A DNA stretch of 64,000 bases from Pseudomonas sp. AL03 (GCF_029960815.1 NZ_JASBRE010000024.1:1-64000), one strand, 5' to 3'. Shown: positions 25,939-34,761, numbered from the stretch's first letter. Translations and numbers: made by a program. The notes: generated by a model not told the origin, from the letters alone.

Positions 25939-27887
25939 CAATGCACCTCCGCAGGTTCACGTTTGGCTGGTGTGGCCGGTTTGCCTGGCGCGGCGTCTTC
26001 GAGCAACGCATCGGCCACCAGTTCGGCGATGTCCTTGATCAGCGGCCGGGGTTCGACCACGCCTTCGAGCATCGCGGTGCATTGTGGACAACCCACGGCC
26101 ACCAGTTCGGCGCCGGTTTCGCGGATGTCGTCCATACGCATGTCAGGGATCCGTTGTTTGCCCGGAATGTCGGTAATCGGTGCACCGCCACCACCGCCGC
26201 AGCAGCGCGAACGGAAACCGGAGCGTTGCATTTCCTTGATCTCGATCCCGAGGGCACGCAGCACTTCACGCGGCGCCTCGTATTCGCCGTTGTAACGACC
26301 GAGGTAGCACGGATCGTGATAAGTCACGCTGCTGCCTTTGTGCTGACCGAGGTTGAGGGCGCCAGCGCCGATGATTTCGGCCATGTAGGTGCTGTGGTGC
26401 TGCACGAGGTAGTGGCCGTCGAAGGCGCCGTACTCGTTTTTCAGCACGTGGAAGCTGTGCGGGTCGCAGGTGACGATACGGTTGAAGCTGTACTTGGCCA
26501 GGGTCTGGATGTTGCGTTTGGCCAGCAACTGGAACGTCGCTTCGTCGCCCAGACGTCGGGCCACGTCACCGCTGTCGCGTTCTTCGAGGCCCAGCACGGC
26601 GAAGTCGACCTTGGCTGCTTTCAGCACTTTGACGAAGGCGCGCAAGGTGCGCTGGTTGCGCATGTCGAAGGCACCGTCGCCGACCCAGAACAGCACGTCG
26701 ACAGATTTCTTCTCGCTGAGCAGGTTCAGGTTCAAGTCCGCCGCCCAGTTCATCCGCCCGCCCGGCGCGAAACCGCCAGGGTTATCGGTGGCGATCAGGT
26801 TTTCGAGGACTTCGGCGCCCTTGTTCGGGGTTGCGCCTTTTTCCAGGGTCAGGTGACGGCGCATGTCGACGATGGCGTCAACGTGCTCGATCATCATCGG
26901 GCACTCCTCGACGCAGGCGCGGCAGGTGGTGCAGGACCACAAGGTTTCAGCGTCCACCAGACCGTTGACGATCGGTTGATGCGGGTTGCCGGCGTGTTCG
27001 CCAATCGGTTGGCCTGGATAAGGGCTGCCGGCGAACTTGGCATCGGTGCCACCCGCGAGGCCGACCACCATGTCCTGAATCAGTTTTTTCGGGTTCAGCG
27101 GCTGGCCGGCGGCGAATGCCGGGCACGCCGCTTCGCATTTACCGCACTGCACGCAGGCATCGAAGCCGAGCAGTTGGTTCCAGGTGAAATCCTTGGGTTT
27201 TTCCACGCCCAGTGGCGCGTTTGGATCGTTCAGGTCCAGCGGTTTCAAACCGGTGGAACGGCCGCCGCCGAAACGTTCGGCGCGACGGTGCCAGGCCAAG
27301 TGCAGGGCACCAGCGAAGGCGTGCTTCATTGGCCCGCCCCAGGTCATGCCGAAGAACAGTTCGCTGACGCCCCACAACACGCCGACGCCGAGGATCGCCG
27401 CCAGCACCCAGCCACCGAAGTTTTCCGGAAGAATGCCCGCCACCGGCAGGGTCAACAGAAAGAAGCTTGCAGAGAATGCCAACAGGCTTTTTGGCAGGCG
27501 CATCCATGGCCCTTTGGACAGGCGAGCCGGTGGGTTGCGACGACGCAGAAACATGAAAATCGCACCAACGAACATCACCGTCGAGGCAATCAACAGGGCA
27601 ACACCAAGAATGCGACTGTGCAGGCCGAAACCGTGAACCAGTATCGCCAGCACCATTGACGCCACCGCACCACCCGCAGTCGCGACGTGGGTGTTGGCGA
27701 TGTATTTGTCCCGCGCGACGACATGGTGCAAGTCGACCATGTAGCGCTTGGGCATGGCGAACAGGCCGCCGATCAGGTCGACTTTCGAAGCTCGACCTCG
27801 GCGCCACATAGCCACCCGCCGCAACGCGCCCAGGACAGCCAGGCCCAGGGCAGCGAACAACAGGATTGGAAGAAGGGTGTTCAACAT
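25938..27887 (-). CDS. dgcB: Dimethylglycine demethylase subunit DgcB (membrane Fe-S protein)
   Basis: 649 residues. The N-terminal part (about 1-200) has four to five membrane helices like NarI-type subunits. Two 4Fe-4S clusters follow, CVQCGKCEAACPAF near 252 and CTTCRACVEECPMM near 327. The C-terminal half has CCG-type cysteine domains (DPCYLGRYNG, and RCCGGGGGAP near 590). This heterodisulfide-reductase-like build suits electron transfer from DgcA/ETF to quinone. It is followed directly by etfA (1-base overlap) and preceded by dgcA across a REP. The gene is needed for dimethylglycine use in P. aeruginosa. The long open frame on the other strand is an artefact. Confidence 0.92.
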   Translation of the reverse strand: MLNTLLPILLFAALGLAVLGALRRVAMWRRGRASKVDLIGGLFAMPKRYMVDLHHVVARDKYIANTHVATAGGAVASMVLAILVHGFGLHSRILGVALLIASTVMFVGAIFMFLRRRNPPARLSKGPWMRLPKSLLAFSASFFLLTLPVAGILPENFGGWVLAAILGVGVLWGVSELFFGMTWGGPMKHAFAGALHLAWHRRAERFGGGRSTGLKPLDLNDPNAPLGVEKPKDFTWNQLLGFDACVQCGKCEAACPAFAAGQPLNPKKLIQDMVVGLAGGTDAKFAGSPYPGQPIGEHAGNPHQPIVNGLVDAETLWSCTTCRACVEECPMMIEHVDAIVDMRRHLTLEKGATPNKGAEVLENLIATDNPGGFAPGGRMNWAADLNLNLLSEKKSVDVLFWVGDGAFDMRNQRTLRAFVKVLKAAKVDFAVLGLEERDSGDVARRLGDEATFQLLAKRNIQTLAKYSFNRIVTCDPHSFHVLKNEYGAFDGHYLVQHHSTYMAEIIGAGALNLGQHKGSSVTYHDPCYLGRYNGEYEAPREVLRALGIEIKEMQRSGFRSRCCGGGGGAPITDIPGKQRIPDMRMDDIRETGAELVAVGCPQCTAMLEGVVEPRPLIKDIAELVADALLEDAAPGKPATPAKREPAEVH

Positions 27888-27950
27888 GGTGGAGCTCCCA
27901 AAGACCTCGGGTCTTGCAGGCCTAACTAGCTGGATGCCTTGCTCGAATTC

Positions 27951-28046
27951 CTGTAGGAGCGAGGCTTGCCCGCGAAGGCGATGGATCAGCCGACATCAAT
28001 GTTGAATGTCAGGAGGCCTTCGCGGGCAAGCCTCGCTCCTACAGGG
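27951..28046. repeat. Inverted REP pair (R2) between dgcA and dgcB
   Basis: CTGTAGGAGCGAGGCTTGCC at 27951 is inverted at 28026-28045. The centre carries a second small inverted repeat (GACATCAATGTTGAATGTC). It sits inside the dgc operon and may tune the ratio of dgcA to dgcB message. A perfect DnaA-box 9-mer follows at 28047-28055. Confidence 0.9.
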
Positions 28047-28060
28047 TTATCCACAAGCTC

Positions 28061-30121
28061 TTAGAAATCCTTGCACAACCGCAGCGCGTCGTAGATCGCC
28101 GCGTGGGTGTTGCGTTGCGCCACGCAGTCGCCGATGCGGAACAGCAAGTAGCCGTCGCCCGCCTGGCTCAGCGAAGGTTGCGGTTTGATCGCGAACAAAG
28201 CTTCGATGTCCATCTGGCCTTTGTTGCGCGAGCCTTCCTTCAACGCGTAGTAGATTTCTTCGTCCGGACGCACGCCGTTTTCGACGACCACCTGGTCCAC
28301 CACCCGCTCCTCTTTGGCGCCGGTGTATTCGTTTTCCAGCACCGCCACCAGCTTGTCGCCTTCGCGGTAGACCTTCTCCAGCATCATGTCCCCAGTCATG
28401 ATCACTTCTTTGGGGTACATGCTGCGGTAGTAGGTCGGGAACGACGTACCGCCGATGGCCACACCCGGTTTGATGTCGTCGGTGACGATCTCGACCTGGC
28501 TGCCCTTGTCGGCGAGGAAGTCGGCGGTCGACATCCCGGTGAATTCGCAAATGGTGTCGTAGACCAGCACATTCTTGCCCGGTGCGACCTTGCCATCGAG
28601 GATGTCCCAGCTGCTGACCACCAGGCCTTCAGCCGCGCCCCAATGTTCGTTCTGCTCCAGGAATGGATGACCGCCGACGGCGAGCACCACCACGTCCGGA
28701 CGCAAGTCCAGAATAGTTGCTGCATCGGCCGCCACGCCCAGGCGCAGGTCGACTTTCAAACGGGCCAGCTCAAGCTGGAACCAGCGAGTGATGCCGGCAA
28801 TCTGGTCACGCTGTGGCGCTTTCGAGGCAGTGGTGATCTGCCCACCGATGAATTCTTTCTTCTCGAACAGGGTCACGTCGTGGCCGCGTTCGGCCGACAC
28901 GCGAGCGGCTTCCATCCCGGCAGGACCGGCACCGACCACCACAACCTTGCGCTTCACACCGGTCGATTTCTCGATGATGTGCGGCACGCCCATGTATTCA
29001 CGGGAGGTCGCGGCGTTCTGGATGCACAAGACGTCCAGGCCCTGGTACTGACGGTCGATGCAGTAGTTGGCGCCGACGCATTGTTTGATCTGGTCGATCT
29101 GACCCATTTTGATCTTGGCGATCAGGTGCGGGTCGGCGATGTGGGCACGGGTCATGCCGACCATGTCGACGTAGCCGCCTTCCAGAATACGGGTCGCCTG
29201 GTTCGGGTCCTTGATGTTCTGCGCGTGCAAAACAGGGGCCTTGACCACTTCTTTGATACCGGCAGCCAGGTGCAGGAACGGCTCCGGTGGATAACTCATG
29301 TTCGGGATAACGTTGGCCAGGGTGTTATGGGTGTCGCAACCCGAACCCACCACGCCGATGAAGTCGATCATGCCGGTGTCGTCGTAGTACTTGGCGATCT
29401 GCTTCATGTCCTCGTGGGACAAGCCGTCCGGGTGGAACTCGTCACCGCACAGACGGATGCCGACACAGAAATCCGGGCCGACTTCAGCCCGCACAGCCTT
29501 GATCACTTCCAGGCCGAAACGCATGCGGTTCTCGAAACTGCCGCCCCACTCGTCAGTGCGTTTGTTGACTCGCGGGCTCCAGAACTGGTCGATCATGTGC
29601 TGGTGCACTGCCGATAGTTCGACGCCGTCCAGGCCACCGGCCTTGGCGCGGCCAGCCGCAGTGGCGTAGTTGCCGATTACTCGCCAGATTTCTTCCGGCT
29701 CGATGGTTTTGCAGGTCGCACGGTGCACCGGTTCACGGATGCCCGACGGCGACAGCAGGGTTGGCCAATGCTCGCCGTCCCAACGCGAGCGTCGGCCCAT
29801 GTGGGTAATCTGAATCATGATCTTGGCGCCATGCTTGTGCATGGCATCGGCCAGGTTCTGGAAGTGCGGAATGATCCGGTCGTCGGCCAGGTTGACCGAC
29901 TTCCACCAGCCTTGCGGGCTGTCGATGGCCACACTGGAGGAACCGCCGCAAATCGCCAGGCCGATCCCGCCCTTGGCTTTCTCTTCGTAATACTTGACGT
30001 ACCGGTCGGTGGTCATGCCGCCGTCGGTGGCATAGACCTCGGCGTGCGCGGTGCTGAGCACGCGGTTACGGATGGTCAGTTTGCCGATCTGGATCGGCTG
30101 GAACATTGCTTCGAAAGCCAT
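28061..30121 (-). CDS. dgcA: Dimethylglycine demethylase subunit DgcA
   Basis: 686 residues of the trimethylamine dehydrogenase/2,4-dienoyl-CoA reductase family. An FMN TIM barrel (about 1-340) starts with MFQPIQIGKLTIRNRVLSTA, then a short Fe-S segment, then an FAD/NAD domain with VVVVGAGPAGMEAARVSAER (about 390-410). It oxidatively demethylates dimethylglycine to sarcosine. The Fe-S segment reads CVGANYC followed 11 residues later by C, so the second cysteine of the usual CxxCxxC...C motif is Ala. Electrons pass to EtfAB and DgcB. It is preceded by the DUF5943 gene (15 bp gap). Regulation by GbdR is expected. Confidence 0.93.
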   Translation of the reverse strand: MAFEAMFQPIQIGKLTIRNRVLSTAHAEVYATDGGMTTDRYVKYYEEKAKGGIGLAICGGSSSVAIDSPQGWWKSVNLADDRIIPHFQNLADAMHKHGAKIMIQITHMGRRSRWDGEHWPTLLSPSGIREPVHRATCKTIEPEEIWRVIGNYATAAGRAKAGGLDGVELSAVHQHMIDQFWSPRVNKRTDEWGGSFENRMRFGLEVIKAVRAEVGPDFCVGIRLCGDEFHPDGLSHEDMKQIAKYYDDTGMIDFIGVVGSGCDTHNTLANVIPNMSYPPEPFLHLAAGIKEVVKAPVLHAQNIKDPNQATRILEGGYVDMVGMTRAHIADPHLIAKIKMGQIDQIKQCVGANYCIDRQYQGLDVLCIQNAATSREYMGVPHIIEKSTGVKRKVVVVGAGPAGMEAARVSAERGHDVTLFEKKEFIGGQITTASKAPQRDQIAGITRWFQLELARLKVDLRLGVAADAATILDLRPDVVVLAVGGHPFLEQNEHWGAAEGLVVSSWDILDGKVAPGKNVLVYDTICEFTGMSTADFLADKGSQVEIVTDDIKPGVAIGGTSFPTYYRSMYPKEVIMTGDMMLEKVYREGDKLVAVLENEYTGAKEERVVDQVVVENGVRPDEEIYYALKEGSRNKGQMDIEALFAIKPQPSLSQAGDGYLLFRIGDCVAQRNTHAAIYDALRLCKDF

Positions 30122-30136
30122 GACGGGGTCCTCGAC

Positions 30137-30667
30137 TTACAACGGCTTGACGGTGAACAAACCGTCGTCGTGGCCTTCTTCGGAGCCACCGTAGACTTGT
30201 TCGGCAACCGTGCGAATGTTGCTGCCGCGGGCTTGCAGAATCTGGTCCATGGCACCGGCAAACCAGCCGGTGAACATGTAGTCGACCTTACGTCCGACCT
30301 TGCCGTAGACATAGACGAACGCCGAGTGTTCGAGCTTGACGCTGGCAGTGCCTTTGTCGAGGTCGATGTCCTGGATCTTGAACAGGCCCCAGCCGCGCTG
30401 CGACAGGCGCTTCATGTAGTGTTCGAACACCGCAACGCCTTCCAGGCCGTGGCATTCAGCTTCTTTTTCACACCAGTGCCAGGCGGATTTGTAGCCGGCC
30501 TTGTAGAGGATTTCGGCGTAGGCGTCGGCGCCCAGCACTTCCTCGATGCCCATGTGGTTGTTGACGAAGAAATGACGCGGTACGTACAGCATCGGCAGGG
30601 CGTCGGAGGTCCAGACACCGGTTTCGCTGTCAACTTCGATTGGCAATTGCGGGGCGATCTTGGCCAT
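30137..30667 (-). CDS. DUF5943 protein of the dgcAB cluster
   Basis: 176 residues, no signal peptide and no membrane segment. The pattern PRHFFVNNHMGIEEVLGADA, ILYKAGYKSAWHWCEKEAE and VDYMFTGWFAGAMDQIL resembles the 4-vinyl-reductase (V4R) type ligand-binding fold found in XylR/DmpR sensors and bacteriochlorophyll reductases, but this is my reading and not a database result. It lies directly before dgcA, 15 bp away, and after the dipeptidase-like gene. In P. aeruginosa the same gene (around PA5397) sits at the same place. A role as accessory or effector-binding protein for DgcAB is possible; function unknown. Confidence 0.8.
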   Translation of the reverse strand: MAKIAPQLPIEVDSETGVWTSDALPMLYVPRHFFVNNHMGIEEVLGADAYAEILYKAGYKSAWHWCEKEAECHGLEGVAVFEHYMKRLSQRGWGLFKIQDIDLDKGTASVKLEHSAFVYVYGKVGRKVDYMFTGWFAGAMDQILQARGSNIRTVAEQVYGGSEEGHDDGLFTVKPL

Positions 30668-30745
30668 GGAAACTTAACTCCAGAAAATTCGTGGTGTTGC
30701 CCCCGGCACGGACGGCCGGGGGAAAGGATTCAGAGGTGCTGTGGC

Positions 30746-31723
30746 TTACTCGCCCCAGACGTCCTTCAAAACGTTGACCCAGTTCTCGCCCATGATCTTG
30801 CGGACCACGCGCTCGGGATGGCCGCGCTTGAGCAGGGTTTCGGTCAGGTTCGGGAACTCGCCGACGGTGCGGATGCCCAGCGGGTTGATGATCTTGCCGA
30901 AGCTGGTCAGGCGGCGGGCGTAGCCCTTGTCATGGGTCAGGTATTCGAAGAAGTCCTGGCCATGGCCCTGGGTGAAGTCGGTGCCGATGCCGATGGCGTC
31001 TTCGCCGACGATGTTCATGGTGTATTCGATGGCTTCGGCGTAATCGTCGATGGTCGAATCGATGCCCTTGGCCAGGAATGGCGCAAACATGGTCACGCCG
31101 ACGAAACCACCGTGATCGGCGATGAACTTCAGTTCTTCATCGGATTTGTTGCGCGGGTGAATTTTCAGACCCGACGGCAGGCAGTGGGAGTAGCAGACCG
31201 GTTTCTTGGATTCGAGGATGACTTCTTCGGAGGTTTTCGAACCCACGTGGGACAGGTCGCACATGACGCCGACGCGGTTCATCTCGGCGACGATTTCACG
31301 ACCGAAACCCGACAGGCCGCCATCGCGCTCGTAGCAGCCGGTACCGACCAGGTTTTGGGTGTTGTAGCACATCTGCACGATACCGACACCGAGCTGCTTG
31401 AACACCTCGACGTAGCCGATCTGGTCTTCAAACGCATGAGCATTCTGGAAACCGAAGAGGATGCCGGTTTTACCCTGCTCCTTGGCCTTGCGGATATCGG
31501 CGGTGGTGCGCACTGGAATTACCAGGTCGCTGTTTTCGCGGATCAGCTTCTGGCTGGCGGCGATATTGTTGACGGTGGCCTGGAAGCCCTCCCACACCGA
31601 CACGGTGCAGTTGGCCGCGGTCAGACCGCCCTTGCGCATGTCTTCGAACAGCTCACGGTTCCACTTGGCAATAATCAGACCGTCGATAACGATGCTGTCG
31701 GCGTGCAATTCGGCTGGGCTCAT
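30746..31723 (-). CDS. M19 (renal dipeptidase-like) family protein with altered metal site
   Basis: 325 residues from the ATG at 31721-31723; a 56-residue upstream extension lacks support. Peptidase M19 blocks are clear: GRGLS-type GGLSGFGREIVAEMNRVG, VMCDLSHVGSKTSEEVI, SKKPVCYSH and HPRNKSDEELKFIADHGG. The usual N-terminal metal motif DGHND is IDGLIIAKW here, and the bridging Glu region reads FGFQNAHAFEDQ, so two or three of the classical zinc ligands are replaced. It is the first gene of the run leading to dgcA and has a P. aeruginosa counterpart in the same place. A hydrolytic step on a betaine-related amide is conceivable but unproven. Confidence 0.85.
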   Translation of the reverse strand: MSPAELHADSIVIDGLIIAKWNRELFEDMRKGGLTAANCTVSVWEGFQATVNNIAASQKLIRENSDLVIPVRTTADIRKAKEQGKTGILFGFQNAHAFEDQIGYVEVFKQLGVGIVQMCYNTQNLVGTGCYERDGGLSGFGREIVAEMNRVGVMCDLSHVGSKTSEEVILESKKPVCYSHCLPSGLKIHPRNKSDEELKFIADHGGFVGVTMFAPFLAKGIDSTIDDYAEAIEYTMNIVGEDAIGIGTDFTQGHGQDFFEYLTHDKGYARRLTSFGKIINPLGIRTVGEFPNLTETLLKRGHPERVVRKIMGENWVNVLKDVWGE

Positions 31724-31957
31724 CAGGCTGTCCCCTATTAGCGATTCGTGCGCCGAATCGTGTGTCGGCGCTTTGGGGCCAGCATATGCCTGAGGGACGG
31801 GGTAGCCGGGTGCAAAAACGACAGGGGGTTTGCCGAAAGCGTCAATCTGCGACAAAGGGTCGTTGATGGACGCAATTGCCCACCTGTTCAAGGGCCGCTG
31901 CTTGGGCGAGAATTCGCGGCATTACTGGATGCTTTACTGATAAGGGGCGGCGACGCA

Positions 31958-32359
31958 ATGAAATCGATCTTCCTGGCGTTAGCACTGATAGCGACCGGCG
32001 TACACGCGGCGGAAGAGTCCGACGACAACCCCTGCGACAAAGTCGAAAACGAAGTCCAGACCCTGGAATGCTCGGTCTACGGCAGAACCACCGCCGAAGA
32101 CCTGCTTAAAGACAACTATCAAAGCCTGACCGAACGCTTGCAAACGACCTACGGCAAGAACCCGGCGCAACTGACCGACATCACCGCCAAGCTCAAGGCC
32201 GCTCAGCAGCAATGGTTGAAGACTCGGGATGCGGATTGCGCGGTTGACGCGTTTCCGACGACGGCCGGCAGCAAGGCGTTCACCATTGCGCAGAATGATT
32301 GCGTGGCGCGAATGAGTGATGAGCGGTCGGAGTTTTTGGAGTCGATTGGGCAGGAGTGA
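31958..32359 (+). CDS. Secreted LprI-like (DUF1311) protein
   Basis: 133 residues from the ATG at 31958. Signal peptide MKSIFLALALIATGVHA, then a small helical domain with conserved cysteines (NPCDKVENEVQTLECS ... ADCAVDAFP ... AQNDCVARM) and QQQWLKTRDADC, the core motif of the LprI N-terminal (DUF1311) family. Related proteins inhibit lysozyme or are periplasmic proteins of unknown function. It is divergent from the dipeptidase-like gene. The upstream open frame is a shadow. Downstream (32360-32578) the base composition falls abruptly to AT-rich. Confidence 0.82.
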   Translation: MKSIFLALALIATGVHAAEESDDNPCDKVENEVQTLECSVYGRTTAEDLLKDNYQSLTERLQTTYGKNPAQLTDITAKLKAAQQQWLKTRDADCAVDAFPTTAGSKAFTIAQNDCVARMSDERSEFLESIGQE

Positions 32360-32578
32360 CGGATCATAAATAGAAGACACAAGAGCCTTTTTCTTCTGGA
32401 TCCTGGGGAATTGGCAACCGTAGAGCTACTCCTTTAGTTCTGTCCGTTAAACACAACTCAATTGCATAGCGATTAAATCATTTGACAGCAGCAACTTACT
32501 CCGATGCCATAATGCAAAAATCACATCAGCGTTAGATATTTAAACTTTTCAAAAAACACACATAAAAGGAGTTATGAA
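32360..32578. other. AT-rich left flank and leader of the nuclease gene
   Basis: The sequence changes from GC-rich to AT-rich within about 40 bp of the stop of the LprI-like gene. TTGACA occurs at 32482-32487 and CATAAT at 32508-32513, but the 20-base spacing is too long for a standard sigma-70 promoter, so the pairing is doubtful. No inverted repeat, tRNA or integrase-type end is visible. Confidence 0.4.
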
Positions 32579-32986
32579 ATGAATAATACCGGCGGAGGCT
32601 CAGCCACTAATAGCGGTGTCGACTTCCAACAAAGGGTTGCGGCCTTCTTTGTATTAAGTATGGGCCTGAGCCTTGACTGCTCAATAGCTCTAGGTCATCA
32701 CAAGCAGCTAAAAATAAAAAAAATATCTTTTGAAACAAGCGATTCTATTGACGACATAAAATTAATTCACAAAAAATCAATAACATATATCCAAGCCAAG
32801 CGCCAACTATCATTATCTGAAGCGCCCACCTCTGACTTTTTCAAAACAATTGAACAATTCTACAAACAAAATCGAAGCTCTCAAAATCCAAAAGACAGCT
32901 ACACATTAGTCACAACAGCAGACTCATCAAAAAAAAATAACAAAAGAGCTCAAGAAAATCACGAAATCACTGCGCCTAAATGTTGA
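32579..32986 (+). pseudogene. Mrr/Cap4-like nuclease gene, N-terminal part (before the frameshift)
   Basis: 135 residues, start supported by AAAGGAG seven bases upstream. NNTGGGSATNSGVDFQQRVA followed by AFFVLSMGL and, further on, SITYIQAKRQLSLSEAPTSDF resemble the restriction-endonuclease-like domain of Mrr and of Cap4/Avs-type defence proteins, in which QxK (here QAK, about 73-75) replaces ExK and a preceding Asp (in SIDDIK) binds metal. The frame ends in TGA at 32984-32986 after a homopolymer of nine A (32929-32937); with eight A the frame would continue into the next entry. Codon use (AAA, ATA, AGA) is unlike that of neighbouring genes, a mark of transfer. Defence function is inferred. 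Confidence 0.6.
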
Positions 32987-34628
32987 CGCACTTACCGAAA
33001 ACCCTCTATCCCAATCAGAACAAGAGACACTACAGAAAGTCTCCAACATCGTTAAATTAATTGCCTCAAACAACAAGCACCAAAAAGTTTCAGACGTAGA
33101 ATTTATTGAACTTCTTAAGAAAATCCACATAATAACCCTTGATCTAGAGCAAGGCGGCACTTACGAAAGTGCTTTTCTAACATCAATCACATGCCAACTT
33201 TCGATTCACCCGGAGCTTCTATGGAATTATATAATTACAAAAAGCCTCGACTGGTCAAAGAACAGGCAATCCATTGACAACTCCGAAACAAAATCACTAC
33301 TGGATAACTTTATAAAGCCACCCCAAACAGCCCCCCTTCAATCCGACACAAATTTTCACTTCGCCTTTGACGCCGAAAAATTCAAGATTTGCTCAGGACG
33401 TGAAGTTATACTCATAGAGTCACCAAACAAAAAAAACGAGGTAGTTCTTCTTGAGTTGAAAAGATTCAATGATGCAGGAGAATTTTTGCTTAGTTTCCAA
33501 GAAGACAAGGTCGAATTGCAGGACGGGAGCAAATACAAGCTCTATGGAAGAGCCGCAACTATCAGTGGCGCCGCCAGGCTCTTCCATGAAGATCCTCGAT
33601 TCATGAAGAAGAATCTTATACTACCTGATGCGGAGTCTATTTCCGCAATTGACAATGAGCTAATCCCACTGACTTATTCGGAGAAAATCAGATCTAGCAT
33701 TACTAGTAACACAAACGTTTCAAAATGCATCCATTGTGGTGACGGGCTTTCTCACAACGGCATGTTCGTCGAAATCCAAGAAACAAGCCTTCCGTTTGAC
33801 AATGGTATTATCCACAAAAAATGTAGACGCCCATCAGATAGGATATTAGGAACCGGCTCAAATCCAGGCATTGATTTATACCCAGAACTTAAGAATTTTG
33901 ACTACAAAAAGTGGTTTACCTTATTACCAGAAAGTCAAGCTGTCTGGGGAAGTCTTGAAAATATAAGCACCAAAGCAACACACATTTTATGGACTCCAGA
34001 CCAAGAGCATCTAGTTGGAACTCACTGCATCAAAGCGACGTTGGAAGATAGTTCGACACGATACATACAACACCGTGGACAAATACAACGATTTACATCA
34101 GAAAATGCTGATATCGAGTGTAGTCGTTTTATCGAGCAAGCTCGCGCTGCCCAAGAAAGCGGCAACCCTCTTTGTTTCTCAAGTGACGGGGATGTGTTTA
34201 GCAACAAAGACACAATCATGAGAAACCAACAAACACCCGCAAAACCAATTGAATGCCTAAATTTCGAAAAGGCGGTTTACACACGAGGATTGTCAGCACT
34301 TCATGACACCTGCAAAAATTATTACGCCCCCTTAACAACAATAATGGACGAAAGAAACAATCCGATCCTTTTTAACGATATGGTTTTCTTAATCAGCAGA
34401 CCAATCGACTTAAAACACTTTCTAGAAAACTGGAAAGCAATTGCTTCGACAGTGGAAAACTACAAACTTAATATAATTGAAGATGATAAGCAATTCGACC
34501 ATTTTATGCACAAACTTAGAGCAAAAAAAATATCAGTATTAGTTGATCCGATATTTGACCGCCATGGAGAGTTATTGAGTGGCTCTACAATCAGCCACAT
34601 GGACGATTTGATCAATAATAAAAACTAG
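32931..34628 (+). pseudogene. Same gene, C-terminal part in the shifted frame
   Basis: About 565 residues open from the A tract to TAG at 34626-34628. There is no ATG, GTG or TTG in this frame before 33456 (a TTG), so it is the natural continuation of the upstream fragment and not an independent gene; joined, the product would be 682 residues. It contains LSQSEQETLQKVSNIVKLIA (helical), VVLLELKRFNDAGEFLLSF, and a probable zinc site CIHCGDGLSHNGMF with later IIHKKCRR (33727-33830). The C-terminal third ends ISVLVDPIFDRHGELLSGS. No ATPase, NACHT or reverse transcriptase motif was seen. The effector may be solitary. Function is unknown; whether the break is a mutation, a phase-variable tract or a read error is open. 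Confidence 0.6.
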
Positions 34629-34761
34629 CAAAAATACCCAGAAGCAGAGGCGGCTCATATCCAGAATCAATTCAGCCATCCTGAATATAGACTGATTCAC
34701 AGTTTTTTTGCTCCTTCCCTACATTTTTCTGGCGAAATTCATCCATTCACAAGGCGACCTC

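Noticed and set aside
29723..31741. 672-codon plus-strand frame across dgcA, the DUF5943 gene and the dipeptidase gene
   Set aside because: It is antisense to three conserved genes and has no recognisable domain.
32482..32513. TTGACA and CATAAT as promoter of the nuclease gene
   Set aside because: The 20-base spacing is outside the usual 16-18, so the pair is probably accidental.
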